From Lichenostomus cassidix (taxonomy: Eukaryota; Chordata; Aves; Passeriformes; Meliphagidae), in NCBI GenBank assembly GCA_008360975.2, contig CM039182.1, positions 60,920,016 to 60,984,015 of the forward strand: DNA of 64,000 nt, read 5' to 3'. The notes beneath the pieces are model-generated. The model searched no databases. It worked only from the letters and a program-made list of their open reading frames with translations, and was not told the origin of the DNA. The translations under genes and the position numbers were made by a program. Of the stretch, positions 47,501-62,100 are shown in pieces. Numbering within the stretch: the first letter of the stretch is position 1; each line of letters starts with the position of its first letter.

Positions 47501-50500
47501 CAGAAACAGTATTCTACAAACGTTGCAGCAAACACTAAAGTTGAAACGGATCATGAGATCTGTAATGTAGTGTTGTTCAAAGTAATGCAAAAGCTAATGG
47601 CAGCTTGGACTAGAATAAAGAAAAAAATTATATTGCAAGTTACACTTTAGTGAACACTAGTAATACACTAACAGATGAGGTAAGGCTTAAAATATGGGTA
47701 TCATTTACATGTGAGTAGTTAAAAGTGGCACTCTGGTTTTAAATACTGCTAAGATGCACTGAATGTTTGGTTTGAAGAGATGTGTCAAGCAGATGTTGGT
47801 GGCTGAAGCCATACTTGGAGATTTGTATTAATCAATTTCACTTAGAATATTTTTGTCTGAATTTACGTGCTCATTGTTACTGTTTTTCCTACTTAATGTT
47901 ATCAATCTTATTATGACAGCAAAAATATGAAGTGCCAAATTGAATACGTGACTGGAACTTAAATATTTTTAACACTTCTGTGATGATAATGTTATTTTAG
48001 CTTTTACTGTGATGTTGTATCAAGGAGAGTGCTTGTTACTTCTACAAATGTTGAATCCACCCTGCACATGTGTGTCCTTGTGCATGTAAGACTGGCAAGC
48101 ACCAACCAACCTCTGCAGGGTTGAATATGGTGTTATTTTTTTAAAAGTACTCATGGATCTCATTTGATTAGAAAGAAGTGCATTTGTATGTATATAATTT
48201 TTATTCAACTTCACAGGCAGCTGAAAATGTAAAAGCCTAAAAAATGTTTTTGACAAAATAAAAATGTCTTACAAACCTTAAAGAATTTGTTTCACATTGC
48301 TTTTGGAATGCTTTTGTGAGAAAGCCCAGTGTTTCTTATCTAGTAGCATTTGGAAAACACTGGGAAAAACATCTGACAGAAGCTTTTAGAAGCTATTAAT
48401 ACACTTATTTTACAATTAATATCAGTGTGTACTGTAGTCAAGTATGATCTCACTCTGTTCTGTAAAAGGAGGAGTTCTCATCAACCGTATGATAATGCGT
48501 TCTTAAAAAATAAGCTAGATTTATTTCTAGTCTTAAGAAAATCTGCTTGGCTGCTCTGCTTACATATAACTTCTCTGTAGTTCTTGGAATGGTCAAGCTT
48601 GTCATATTTTAAAAAGAGTTGTTTAAGATGCCTGTAGCTTTTGTTTTGTCATCCTCTGTTTTGCTAAGAATGTAAATGGCATCACTGCCTTTCTTACCTA
48701 GGTTACATATTAAAAAGGCATGGAAATCATACTTTAAAAGAACCTTTTGGAAAATACAGTGGAATGCTGTATTATTTTCCTCGTCTACCTATGAAAATCA
48801 CTGTCTGAGAGCAATTTAGTAGCAAAAGAAAACAGTGTGGTCTTTAAAATAGAAAACATAGTAGAGAGATGTAAAAAACACCCAACCAAAAAACTGTTAG
48901 CAGTGGTGAGAAACTTCAGCAAAAAACCAGTTTGGTTAGTTCATTATCACACCACCCAAACTGTTACAGCTTCACAAGAAATTCTACTGTACAGAAATAA
49001 GAGACTACAAAGGGTCATGTGTTTGCTGTGCTGCTGAGTTCTGCTCTGCTGATGGGACTCTGCTGCAGCAGATAGTACAGGTCTGGGTAGCACAGCAATG
49101 TCTTGGCTCTTTTCTCTCACCACCTTCCATTTTAAAGAAGAATTCAAATGTCCTGCACCCTAGCCATAGGATCTGAGAAGACAGATGTTTATTTGGGGAA
49201 TATGAGCTCTCAAAATGAGCAAAATCTACAGCTTTGTATGGCTTTCAGATTTAATACATTCTGGAATTTAAGTACGGAGGTAAGAAAACCCTTGATATTT
49301 AGATAAACTTCTTAAGAAGTTGTCAATTTCACAAGAGGAGAAACAATTTTATAGAACCTTACCTATGACTGACTGGGTTTGCCTAAGTTAATGGCTTTTT
49401 TTGTGGGGGGCTACTTGTCTAAAGCTGTTTCTTGGAAATGCCATCTTGATGAGAATTAGCCATCCTGCACAGAAACTCTTGTCAGCAAAGACTACACTGT
49501 ACCCTTTTTCAGTCACAATCACTGTCAGAAACAGGTTGATGGTCTCTCACGTGGTAGTTGCAGCTCTAAACACCTTGTGATTTCAAATACAGTCACTTTC
49601 ATACCTGCATGTGGCAGTTGTTCTACACATATACAGTCTTATGGCTAACATAAATAATTTGTGACCTGTGAGCTTTATGACCTTTGAAGTGGATTCTCGG
49701 TGATGCTGAGCTGTGGTGATTTGTTCTAGGCGGCTAATGTGACAGACCAGTACTTGTAGTTAAGCTGTATTGTATAGTAATTTTAGCTTCCAGAAGTCTT
49801 TAGTATTTATGTAATAGTCACAGAAAAATTTACCCTAGGAAGGTAGAAGACTCCTGCTGTTGTTCTACATGTGGTCTATCTTTTTATTACTATCATAAAG
49901 CCATTCCCATGAAGTTATTATTATTTTATCCATTTTAATGAACGTTTTGATATTCCTTTTTGTACCTGCATGTTTGAATTAAGTACAGTAATTAATAATG
50001 TAATAGAATAGAGACTAAAAGAAAATATTACCATATTTCAATACCCTAACCAAAAAGAAATATTGGCTGTTTTGCATCTTATCCAGGCTTAGCATGTGGG
50101 AAATGTCTAAAGATTGACACTGCAGAAGTGAGCTTTCTTCATGCAGAACTCTTGTCTGTAAGGTTGAGAAATAGAAGGGCATACTTAGAGAATCAAAATT
50201 AAAAGCCTAGAATAGATCAGGAAAAATGCAATAGAATGTAAGCATTGCTTTCAGAATGATAAATGTGTGAAGTGGTGGAGAAACTCCACTTGGGGAGGAA
50301 CATAAATGTATTTTAAGGGCAATGCATCTGCAGCTACTGAATCTCTTGGCAGCAGGAAAGGTTTGATGGTTACTTAAAAGAACAAAGCAAAGGCAGGAGA
50401 GTGAATGCCTTGTCAAATGTAGAATAAAAACTTAAGCTGTCAGATTGAAAATAAATGCATTAATTGGGAGACTTGACTGATCTTCTGTTGATGAACACAG

Positions 50501-50609
50501 AGCTTTATTAAGCTACGTCGCAGATGTGGCAGTCATAAATTGTTTATGTGGCTTTATTTGTAGCTCTGAATCAAGTAAATCTTTATGTGAGATCGCTGAA
50601 TTTTTTCAG
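44525..50609 (+). other. CTDP1: CTDP1 intron 10 (6.1 kb)
   Basis: AT-rich throughout. I see no CR1, LTR, RNA gene or extra exon. Starts GTACCT (weak donor) and ends TTTTTTCAG. Confidence 0.85.
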
Positions 50610-50775
50610 AGTTGTTCAGCCGCATCAACAGCAGATGTTTGAAGAAGAAGAGCTACCAGCAAGTGAAGATGAAGAGCAGCCTGGTCCATCTAAGAGGAAA
50701 CGCCAGCCAAGTATGTCTGAAACAATGCCCCTGTACACTCTCTGTAAAGAGGATTTAGAGAGTATGGATAAAGAG
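50610..50775 (+). CDS. CTDP1: CTDP1 exon 11, last exon in the window
   Basis: 166 nt, ending at residue 892. Contains QPHQQQMFEEEELPASEDEE, a basic nuclear-localisation-like SKRKRQPS, and the highly conserved SMSETMPLYTLCKEDLESMD. Donor GAG|GTGAGT in phase 0. The family normally continues with V/D-D-I-L and an acidic tail that binds the RAP74 subunit of TFIIF; reading through the donor gives an unrelated short end, so a further exon is needed. Confidence 0.97.
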
Positions 50776-51903
50776 GTGAGTTTAACTAATTTGAACAGAT
50801 TTCTAACATGACAATTGTTAGTTATTCATAAGTTTTAACTTTTGTCAAATTATGCGTGTTTGTGACCTGACTTTGTACACTACTACAGTAACCTTAAATA
50901 AAAGCCACAGCAGACAAAAGCACGGCTTAGGCTAAAATGCAATTATGTTCGCAGAGCAGAGTACTGTGGTGTGTAAGTAGACATTTAAAGTGGAACTTAA
51001 TTTAAATATAGCTTTTCCACATTTAAACATGTTATCAAATTTGCTCTGGGGATAGCTTTGCCACATGTCATTTTAGAGTTGTTTTGCTATGTTGTTTTTT
51101 TTTTAAGTAAATCTCAAAATAATCTAAACAAAAATCAGTGGTGGGATGGGAGAAGAGAGGTCTGCAGATGTAAAAGGCACAGGCCGCATGGAAAATGAGA
51201 GAGACAAATGGGAGCATGGGGCCTTGTTATCCACAGACATGTAATTGCAGCGTGGTTAAGTCATAGCTATAATGGTTTTGCAGGTGAAGAGAGCTTTCTG
51301 TTGCAGGGTGAACTGCATGTCTTTCATACAAAGGCACATTATTTGTAAGTCATTGTGAACCTCTGGCTGCTCACTTTTCACTTATACTATGTGCTTCTTT
51401 CAAATGAGCCACCATCTTGTGTAATATTAAATGATACATAGAGGAAAAATTACCTATCACTGTGCACCATTTTTTCATGAATTTATTCTCTGTGTGACTT
51501 TACCACAGAATTTAGTGACCCTGGATCTTGAATTCATCTTCAAGCTTAGATAGTTCCCTGGAGTGGGGATGGGAGTATATAACTTGCCATGGTCTTGTCA
51601 GGAAGTTTGTTCCAAGGTTCTAGCTATAACAGGCCTTGAGTTATATTCGGAAAATGTAATAAAGGTATGAGAAGGGAACTGCGTATTTCACTAAGGAAAG
51701 AAGGAGACTTTATGTGTACAGTTCAGGGTAAATTCAAGATGGACCTTTGGAAAACTTTAAGCTGATATGCTAGGGAAATGCCTGATAACTTTCAACTACT
51801 GTGATGATCTCCTCTGAATTTCAGATGAGTTCAGGCTTTTAACTTTACCTGGTAACTCTTGGAGTTGACAAGTTTTGATTTCTTTTGCTTTTTGTTCTGA
51901 AGA

Positions 51904-51948
51904 ATTTTGCCCATTTGATCTCAAGTATTTTGCCCATTTGATCTCAAG
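51904..51948 (+). repeat. 23-bp tandem duplication in intron 11
   Basis: ATTTTGCCCATTTGATCTCA is present twice in exact form, 23 bp apart. Confidence 0.9.
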
Positions 51949-52669
51949 CTTTACCGGAAATAGTATTTCTTCTTGTCATGATACCAGTCTCTGAATCAAT
52001 CTGTGCCTTCCATCTGTATCATCAGTGGTACTTAAAGACAATTGATCTTACGAGTTGCTTTTATGATTTTATGTACTAACATTTTTTTCTAATCATGTGG
52101 CTTTTGAAATATATTCATGAATTGCTGATGCAACGTGTGCACTGAGCCAAAAGGAAGTGTGCGTGTTTTTCAGACTCACTGCATTAAGTATTTATTGTTC
52201 TGTTTTTAAAGATACTATCTAAGAACCTTGTAAAAAGTCTGAATCTTTTGGCACCGTTCATTTTGTGATTGATTGCTCTCTGCTGCTACATTTATGACTA
52301 AAGAAAGTAAAGGTTTTCTACTTCTCCTACAAATATAAACATCTTAAATTACAATGATTTGTTTTTAAATTATGCTTTTGCTTAAGCAGCGTATTGTGTT
52401 TGGAAACTAGACTACATGAACTTCAGAACAAATGAAGCTGAAATTCCAGTGACTTTTTTTCACAGTTGACTTAGCTTTGCTTCCAGGAATATGATTTGAG
52501 GTTACAGTTGGTGCCAAAAGTTTTCCCTTCCACCAGTCTCTGTTCCTTGGATAGCTGAACCAATAGGGGGGTGTGCTTGGGGTTTGTTCGGTGCTGAAGC
52601 AGGGTGGCATTTTTCTGATATTTTAGCTTCCCAACATGATATGATCAAAGATCAAATATTAGCACTGAG

Positions 52670-53034
52670 ACATGAAGGATGGTGCACACAGGACATATAT
52701 CAGGGAAGCTGAACTGGACATGGTAGTGCCAGCAGATCATTGTCTCTTGGGAGTTTGCTATAAAAGGCAAGGAAAGCTTGGGACTGCTAGCATCACCTTA
52801 GTAAAGGTATTGTGTTCATGTACAAGAAATGTAGTGCAAGTAATAAAGCAGGATTTTATGGCAGTGTGTGGGAGTACACTTAGGAAACAGGGATGATGTG
52901 GTAACATAGTCTATAAAATATAAAAGTTTAGCGGAGTACACAGAGGAGATTCTGCTGTCAGGAACATGAGCAAATAAAGTGAAAATAAGCTTGGTAAGCC
53001 TTGCTAGCTGGGACTTAGTTCACTTTGGTTACAC
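52670..53034 (+). other. Possible LTR end (TATA then AATAAA)
   Basis: A TATA-like run (TCTATAAAATATAAAAG) near 52,910 is followed about 60 bp later by AGCAAATAAAGTG and then by sequence ending GGTTACA at 53,034. This is the order found in many LTRs, but I found no target duplication and no convincing 5' end, so it may simply be AT-rich intron. Confidence 0.25.
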
Positions 53035-53179
53035 TGTGACTAGCTTAACTTCCATAGAAAGGTGTTTGCCCCCGCCTCATTTTTTATTAAACACATGTTA
53101 AAGGGTAAGAATGTTTCTGGAATCCCGTCGCTAATAAATGTAAAATTTCTTCTTTCTGCCACAAAATGCTTTTCCTTCA

Positions 53180-53480
53180 TTCGTATCCATTTGAGTGGCT
53201 GTGGCAGCCCCAAGAGCTGCTGCTGGGGCTGGTCCAAGGGCAGACCACCTGGGCAGAGTGAAGGGAGCCTGTTCCAGTCACAGCAGCGAGTTCTTGCTCC
53301 ACAACTCTGGGTGCTCGTGCTCAAGCTCTTGGGGTTAGGAGTATGTGGAGCAAGGAGAGGGAACACAAGTTCCAGTAGGACTTCGCTCCAGTGTAAGCCA
53401 GTCCAGGCTTAACTGCTCTGTCCCTGCCCCAAGCCACTGTTGGTAGTCATGGGACCCTATGGCAAGCAAGCTCAGGGAGC
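53180..53480. other. GC-richer block in intron 11, unknown
   Basis: Stands out from the AT-rich surroundings. It does not match a CR1 or LTR I know and has no splice-flanked coding frame that fits CTDP1. It could be an old repeat. Confidence 0.35.
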
Positions 53481-56400
53481 TGGTTGGGACAAAAAAGATG
53501 ATTTTCCAGGTTAATCTTCAGCATTTCCAGCTCGTGAAATAACCCACCATTGCTGCTGCATGAGTGCTAGTGCCAGGAGCAGGCAGAAGATGGGAAGAGC
53601 TGGGAATGAGAGTGAAGGCAAAACTGCATTTAAAGCTGTAAAACTGCATCCTTGGTATTTCTACTGAATTCCCTGACAAATTCAGATAAGATCAAAAGGA
53701 GTCTTGTAGCTTTAGGCACTGGGATTTTTTTCAATGAAATAGGAAGTGCAAGCATTCATATATGCTGTTCCTGTGGATATAACTGGCAATAAATAACTCC
53801 TTTGCACTGAACATCTGAAGATAATCTTGCTTTTTATTTGCAAAAATCTGTGAAAGGCCACACAGCCCCAGGTAATACAGAATTTGCATGTAGTTTATAT
53901 GTGGGAGAAGTTTGTTAGAAGAATCAAAATGAAAGCTGATATAGAGAATTTAATAATTATGTATTCCCAAATTAAATCTCTCCTTCCTTAACTTATTTTA
54001 ACATGTGTTTGTCACTTCTCCTGGTAAAAAAGCTGTAAGTGTTCCACTGGGAAGAACTACCATGGATAGGCATCTCTATTAGAATTTGATCTTATGTGAA
54101 TTTTTGTCTTCTCTTATTTTTTCAGTTGTAGTTGTGCTGTGGATACCAAGTAAATCAAAGGAAATTAATTGTATCTCAGCTATTGGGTTGCAGTTTAAGG
54201 TCACTTAGCCTTTTGTATCTTTTTCAGTGCCAAAGATCTGGGAGACTGTATCCGAGGTAGCTTCCTTTCCCTCTGACATGAAGGACTGTTAGAATTTTTG
54301 AAAAGTGGAATCGCAAGAGTATTCAATGTAATAGAATTGCAGTTCAAAGGGCAATTACCAAATCAGAGTAAGTGCATAAGGAATGTATGCCTACTTGGGA
54401 AATATGCAGCCTCCTGGTGCTGCTGCCTCAAGTTGAGAGAGAATGCTTTTGCACTTTTCTGTACTAGCCTCACCCAGGTGCTTTGCAATTGATCTCTGCT
54501 GTTTGTCTCTTACAGAATGGTAAAAGACATCAAAATTAAATGCTGCCAGTTGTTTATAGTCATTTTTAAAGGACTGGATAATTTTTTACTTCTTAATAAC
54601 TGGTTATCTGCTACATAAGCTGCAAAAGATCATTCCATTAAAAATTCTATTTGTGTTGAATAAATGCAATTATTTATTTAGTATAAATATATAAGTATGC
54701 TGTAATCTTCACCAGTGAAAAATCTTTGAAGAAATTGTTTCCAATCAGTTAAATGCAGTCAATATCTAACTAGAAAGCTCTTGTCCGTAATAGCTCTTCT
54801 GGGATGACTCTTGTTTTCTCACGATCAATTCTATCACTTTCAGGGAAGGTATCTACTTTTGCTTTCACTGTCTGTGTTGGAAAGGAACTGTTGCAGAAGC
54901 CTGTCCTGTACGGAGAAAAAAATCACATGTCTGCAGCTCCTCTTGTTCCCTATTTCAACAGGAATGGACTTGCTTACCTGCTTACCATAGAGGTGCAGGA
55001 CCCTTTGTTACTTGCTTTGGGTGTGACTGTATGGTGTTGTCATCCTTTGCCAGGGATAGGTGGAAGTTCCTGACATACCAGTCACTACAATGTTGTGTGG
55101 ATCTGCTGTAGTTTACTGAGAAAAAACAGAAAGTGGAATCCAGGCTTCAGAAGACTCTGTTTCCAGAAAAAAAGATTTATTAGTTAAAGCAAGTTGCACA
55201 GAGGAAGAGAATGACGTACAAATCACATGAAGACGTACATGTGTCTTTCCATTCATAACTGATTATCTCAGTACAGGGTGCGATGAAACTCTCATTCCCA
55301 GAGGTTACTCATGGATCATCCTTGTGAGCCTGTTTCTTCAGAATTGAGTGCTAGTTCTTTTTTGTTTGGTATCGTTTTCTCTAAATTTGTATTCCCAAAT
55401 TATATTTGGTGAGAACCTTACAACTGGGATACTATCATGTACAGTTACTTAGTCAAATTGATCTAATCCTAAGTGTTGTGTCCTGTGTGTTATAAATAAG
55501 CTGTGTTTGTTTTTATATACCAGTTTCTTCCTGATGGCCCTTGCCTTTGCTTTTCTGTCAAATGTATTCCTTCTTTGCAGATCTCTTGCAGACACAAAAG
55601 GTGATTTTTAGCCTTGTGCTAGCTTCTTCTAAAAATTCAGTCTGCTTTATATAATCTTAAAGATTTTCCCTTTTTTAAATGTGTCCCTTTCATAATTAGG
55701 TTGACACTCTTGTGTATGATAAGTGACTTGACCATGAAATAAGTAAAGAGTTTTCATTCCTCTTTTCCTTTTAGCTACAAATTATTCTCATCTGTTCCTT
55801 TCAGAGCTGTGGCAGTCAGTACAGTTCCCTTACATTATTTTTCAGGTGCTTTCTAATTCACCAGTCCATGTAAATAGTAGAAATGCATAGTAAGAAGCTA
55901 AGATGCTCCCTTATAAAATGTCAGTGATAAAGGAAAAAGAAATTACCCTGAGCTGAGTTTAAGATCCTGCTCTCAGTTGCTCACATCTCATCTGCTGCTA
56001 CATCCATGATAGCAGTAGAAGACAGAGAGCCATAGGTGCTCATATCTGTCAGTACTTTCAGGATCAGTCTTCAGCAGATACCAGTATGGGCTTCACCAAT
56101 GGGAAGGAAGTTCCAAAGGACCTTCCAGTAGGGGAAGTAAGATTAAACACGTTCAATACGGCAGAAAGATTTCTGTTTGTTTTGCAGTGCCTTCTCATCC
56201 AGGATGGCCTGGGATTACTAATGTCCTGGAGCAGCTGTGCACACATAGTTTACTAGTTGTATGCTGCTTAGGCTTTTGTGTTTCTTACTGTGTTTTGGTC
56301 AGGGTGTTTGAGAGTAGCATCTGTATCTTGTAAACTGTCATCATCTCTGCCATCTAAGGTAAAATATTTTGCTGGTTCAAATTCCTCTCAGTTTGGGACT

Positions 56401-58918
56401 TGGGACAGGGGAAGAGAGGGAGTGAATCTGATACCAGTCCGACCTCTAGCTTTCCCATCTCTCACTTCAGCTAGTGGAGCTGCAAAGATTCCTACCATCT
56501 GGTTGGGGTATGTGGTCAGCAGCTGCAAAGTGACAACATTGCAAAGATATGTTCTGCGCACCAGTGCATTTAAGTGTACAGATTTTTCTTGAGTGTGAAT
56601 TGCCTAATGAACTGCTTTTGGACCAATGTGGATCTGTTGATTTGGGCTGTGTTCTGCACATTCTTTAACTAAGTTGTAATTTATATACTGTATATGAAGA
56701 CTGAAATTGCAACATTCTACTTACATAAGGCCACTTATGCTCTTACATTTTGTCACTCTGCGTTTTGCTTTTATTTAAGCAAATTTATCCCTTAATTTCT
56801 GGTTTTTATTTCAAGTTAGTTGCTGTACCATGCAATGAATTAAGAGGGAGTGTTTTTCTCCTTCAAATTGGTGAAAACTATTATCTCAGTAAGTTGTTAG
56901 CCTCTTGGTAAGTTAAAAAGTACTAATTTAATGTGGAGGATGTGGTCTCTAGAGCAATTAATAGCTGCCTGGCCTTCCTTGGACAATTAACTTGCACATT
57001 AACAGTTCTTTGAATTTCCACCACTACATTTTTCATATGAAATTTCTTGTTTGATGCCTTAGTATGTACTATGTCATAAATTGTACAGATGCTAAATTCG
57101 GTTAGCTTCTTATAAATTGCACCTTTTTTTGGAGTTAAAAGAATGAGCCTGTGTGCACACTTACTGTTGTTAGTGTTTGTCATCCAGGCACCTTGGCCCT
57201 TGGAAGTGATGAGGTCTTCCTTTGCAGTCACTAGACAACTTTTGCTCCAATTGGACTTGAAAAATATTTAAGTAACTGTTAGCGAAAGTACATGTACTGA
57301 GAAGTAAGAAAGGGGAGTGTGCTGCTCTTCATCAGGACAGTAAGAGACTGTATGAAAAAGATTTGCCAAAATGTCTTGTGATACAAGCAAGCCTGAGAAG
57401 ACTCAGGTTAGGTGGTCTTGGTCTGTTGGTGCTTCCTGGTGCTGTTTCCTGACTGGCAGCTCTGTTGTCATCTCCCTTCACGTACTGACTCTCACACCCC
57501 CTCTGGCCCCTGTGCTCTGGACAGGTTTTCATTTTCCCTGTGGAGTGCTTATTACCAAATGGCTTAACCCAGCAAGACTAAATGTATTGCTTGCTTTCTT
57601 TCACTGGAAGATGAGTTTTCTGGAGGGGAATGGTGAAGGTGTGATGCAAGGAGTCAGGTTGCTGGTTTGTCTTCATGAAGCACTTGCTGGGGTGATGGCT
57701 GGCTGATGCACCAAGAAATGTAATGTGGTTTTGTAAAGAACATAGCTTAAAGCTATGTTGTATAACAAGGAAGGTATTTTTACTGCTTCTCCTCTGTTTT
57801 AAGATTTTGACATTCACCCTTCTCTAATACGGTTAATAATACAGAAGTAATTGAGCATTAATGTATTATAATGTTAAAGCAGTTATTTCACCCATATCTC
57901 ATCTGATTAGCAGAAAAAACTGAGTAAAGTTTTCTAATACCACTTTTGATAGTTTGGCAATGAGAATCAGCAGGATACAATTAAGATTCCAGTACAGTGC
58001 GATGGTGAGAGGAAAGATGAGCACTTAAAAGAAGCTGGCCATCAGTTAGTTTGTTTCTGCCTTTGAAGAATTCATTTTCCACTGAAAAATTAAAACTGCT
58101 CTAAAAAGCAGCTATGCATTTCTCTTTTGTTTTTTATTATATTGCATTTTATTCTGTTACAGAAGACATAAACCTTTTTTTTTAATCAGTATTGGTTATG
58201 CTTAAATTGTAAGTCATCCTGACCAGAAACATTGATGCTCTGATTATTATTCACCTAAAAGAAAGAACACCAAAATACATGTAGTGTAGATAAGGCTAGT
58301 GAGATTCAAATGGATTATCAAAATGTGAAACATACATTTCCTGGGTTTTGATCTGATATTTCTCTGCAGACCAGTAGTTTATGCAGTAATTGCATAGAGC
58401 TTATGGTCTCTAGTTTTTGTTTTGTGAGAGGGCATCATGGTTCAAGCTTGCCTTAGCATTTTTAAAAGTGTTTGGAAAGAGACCTTTTTATGTAATACCA
58501 TGTTTTACAAGGAGACAACTCATTACCAAAATAGGAAAAGGATTTTTATCGAAGTTGATATTATCTCAAGTAGGCAATCAATTGTGGATCACTTCTGTTT
58601 TTCTACACAGAAAATACTATTTAAGTACAGTTTTTGGTGTACTTGGATGTCTTATTTTCATTTTAGAGGGTTTTTCTTTAATTTGTATGTCATGAGGAAA
58701 TAAGGGAAACATACCTTTTGGCATTCAGATGGCACAAGGTATAAATATCTACGTTTTATAGATAAAAATGGAGACTACCTATATATGTAAGAATTAGTTT
58801 GATGGCAGTCATGACAAGTTGTTAATTAAAATGTGATATACGACTTTTGAGCGAAATCAACATGATCAATCAAGTTCTTGGCTGGTCAGACTATTGGGAG
58901 AAAGGAAAAGAAAACATT

Positions 58919-59153
58919 TCACAGAATCACAGAATGAGCTGAGTTGGTAGCACCCACAACTCCTGGCCCTGCATGGCACCATCCCCCAAGAATCACACCA
59001 AGAGCATTGTCCAAAGGCTTTTTGCACTCTGTCAGGCTTGGTGCTGTGACCACTTCCCTGGGGAGCCTGTGCCAGTGGCCAGCCACCCTCTGGGTGAAGA
59101 ACATTTTTCTGATACTCAACCTAAACCTTCCCTGACACAACTTCAGACCATTC
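58919..59153 (-). mobile_element. CR1 LINE tail, antisense
   Basis: Reads TCACAGAATCACAGAATGAG on +, then CCACTTCCCTGGGGAGCCTG and CTCTGGGTGAAGAACATTTT: the reverse complement of the same CR1 region seen at 5,875-6,013. About 235 bp. Confidence 0.9.
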
Positions 59154-62100
59154 CTTTTTTTTAAATTGAGCTTTCACTTCCGTTATACCTATTTTAACAG
59201 GTACTTTAGTAGTAAGATAAGTATAAATACTTGCTACAATAGATATTACTAATGGGCTGCATCAAATGGACATGAGCTAAAGAAGCAGCCATGCTTACTT
59301 GACCTCCAACTTCTTTTTGAGGAATCTAATAAAAGTAAATCAGATTGATGGATTGTTAATAGAAAAACAGGGAAATCCAGGCAAAACTTAGTCCAAGATT
59401 GGTCTGATTTACTTGGCAGCAAAGATGCTTCTGCCATCTTACATAGTCTTCATACCTTCCTGATTAAATCAGGAGTTGATTCAGATCCTCTGCCATTTTT
59501 CCAAAGGTGTTCACAAAATTGTTTCATTGTAAGCTTTGGTTTTTAGAAGAGTAGCATCTTTTTACGTGTTGCTATCATTCTGCTAAGCATTAAGTAAAAA
59601 TTATTAGGCAAGTAAAGATAAATCTTGAGCTCTGTGATACTGCAGATATGAATAACTTTTGGCTTTTAAGCTATGCCTGATTTTATAGCAAATGTGTTAT
59701 TCTAATGTTGCTTCATATGAAATGGAAAGTAGTTCTATAAAGCTTCCACCTGTAGAATGTATATACAAGGTGTAGGTTATTCGATAGGGAAGAAGGCTTT
59801 TCCATACATTCTGTGCATTTCCATACATTACATACAGTCTGTGAAGATTTTTCAGCCGAATCTGGTAGTACATAATGTATCTGCAGCCTTATCTGACTGG
59901 CCTAAGTAAAGAGAAGCTGAAAGCCTTTTTCAGCTGTTTGTTTACTCAGCAAAAATGGGGCAAAACCTCTTCAAATATATGGTAAAATGAGGTTATTGAA
60001 ATCTATGTCTACGTCCATATGCTAAATGGAATGCAGGTAGACTGTCAACGCTAATTGGCCACAGTTAAAAATGAGTTGCATGAGCCATGTTAAACAATTT
60101 GCAAGCTGATCCCTAACATAATTCTGAGCAGCTGCATACAGGGCCTGATTGTGCCTCATCACAAGTCTAACATGTTTTTACATTTAAATTTGAGCTGATA
60201 ACCCTCCATGAGTGATATTTAAAGGTGCCTGCTTAAGTCCTAGCCTAAGTCTGAGCTGGTTTTTGATAACTGTTTTTTGTTTTATCAAGATCTTCTGATA
60301 GCTGTATTTCAACATACAAAGAAATATAGATAGCACTTAACATACATTATGCTGTATTGCCTATGAAGAATCTTTGCAAACATTTGCATAATACTAGTCT
60401 GCTAGCAAACTTAATTTGTTTGGAATTCTGGGGTGCTAAAAATGAAGATAAGGCTGGGTTATTTCTAAATACAGCATTGAAAGACAGTTTAGTTTGTACC
60501 ATTATTTTCTAATCAGCTGATCTTAATCAGTTATCATAAGGTAACTTACTGTTAAATTTAACTAATGTATAATTGCAATTGCTTGCTTCAGAGACATTTT
60601 CAAGGGAAAACATCTCTGCTTTGGTCGTCTTCGCACTTGTCTGGCACCAGCTTCAGGCACACAGAATACAGCCACTTAACTCTGCCACTGTGTGATAGTC
60701 CTTCAACAGCAAGTGTTCTAACTCCTGTGTCAGCACCACTATTTCCCTTTCATAAAGTTAACCAACTTTAACAGAGGTTAGGGAAAGCTGCAGAGCTGGA
60801 GCCCTCTACTGATGTACAGAATTCTCTGCTGCAATGAGTCACAAAATGAATAATTACCCGAATGGCTGTGCTGCAGTAACTTTTTCACGTCTACAGTAGT
60901 GGCATTAATTTTAGATCCTGAGAGAGCATCGTCGCTACTGTATATTGTTACAGGTTTTGTATATGAGCTTGCACTTTCTAATTGCCAAGGGTCACAGTCA
61001 GCTGTGAACAATATTCCCTGTCACTCCTTGTAGCAAATATGATGATACTGCTTTCTCTGACTGAGATGAACACAGACAGCTGCCTATCCCAGATATTTCA
61101 ATACTCCAATATCAAACTTGCTTCATCACAGAGGTATTGAGGATTGGATATAGCTTTCATACCCTGGCACAGAGATCCCATGAGAACCTGCATAGTATTC
61201 AGTCACTTTAATAACTGAGCTTGTTGTAGAAACAGACCACTGTTATAGCTGCTAGGCTTATCTTTCACTTTCTGTCTTCCAATTATGGATTGCTCTTTTT
61301 CATTTTTTTTTTCCTCAACTTACTCTATGCCTAATTCTGGCTATTGAGTAGGCTAGCTGCACAGGATGCTTCTACATACACAGTGCTCATATTTCTGCAC
61401 TACTTCACTTAAAAGCTGCATGCTTGTCTGTACAGAGTCAAGCAGTCTCATTGCCATTTCAGTAGAAACCGTTTCAAAACTGTTGTCTTCACTGTCATCC
61501 TTAAATTTTTCATGAAAGCAGAAATAGTTTTCTCCAATGGTTGTTATTTGAGGTGGTTTTGTTAGCTTGAGCATGTTGATAAATCTCTTGGCTCTTGTGA
61601 TAATAAAACCAAACTAATCAGGCTTCTTGAAGAGGGAAGTTCCCTGACGAATAATGCTTCATGAAGCCAGCTGATGTCTGGCAATGCTAAGTTAAAATTA
61701 GCAAGTCATGGCAGATCTAAGCTGGCTTACCCATTTTAGCGTGGTTTTGTTCATAGTATGTGCAAATAAATCTATACTGAACACAGCATATCTGTGTTTC
61801 ATAGCAGTGGCTTTGAGCCACTATGCCCAACTGTATCCCAGTTGTTCTACAGCAATAGTTTGAGTTCCTTTGCAGCTGTGATCACTGCAGAAAGCTTACT
61901 TGCAGATAAATAAAAGCGGTTTTTTGCCTGTCTTTTATTCTCACCATAATGTTTTCAACTTCAGTTAGTCTGTAACTTCTGAACTGCTTTATATCCTGCT
62001 GAACAAGAAGTAAAGGAATTCAACCTCTCGAAAGAAAAAAACCACTTATTTTTCTCTGAAATATGTATGTTGTGATGAATATTCAGTCTCCCTAAGCAAA

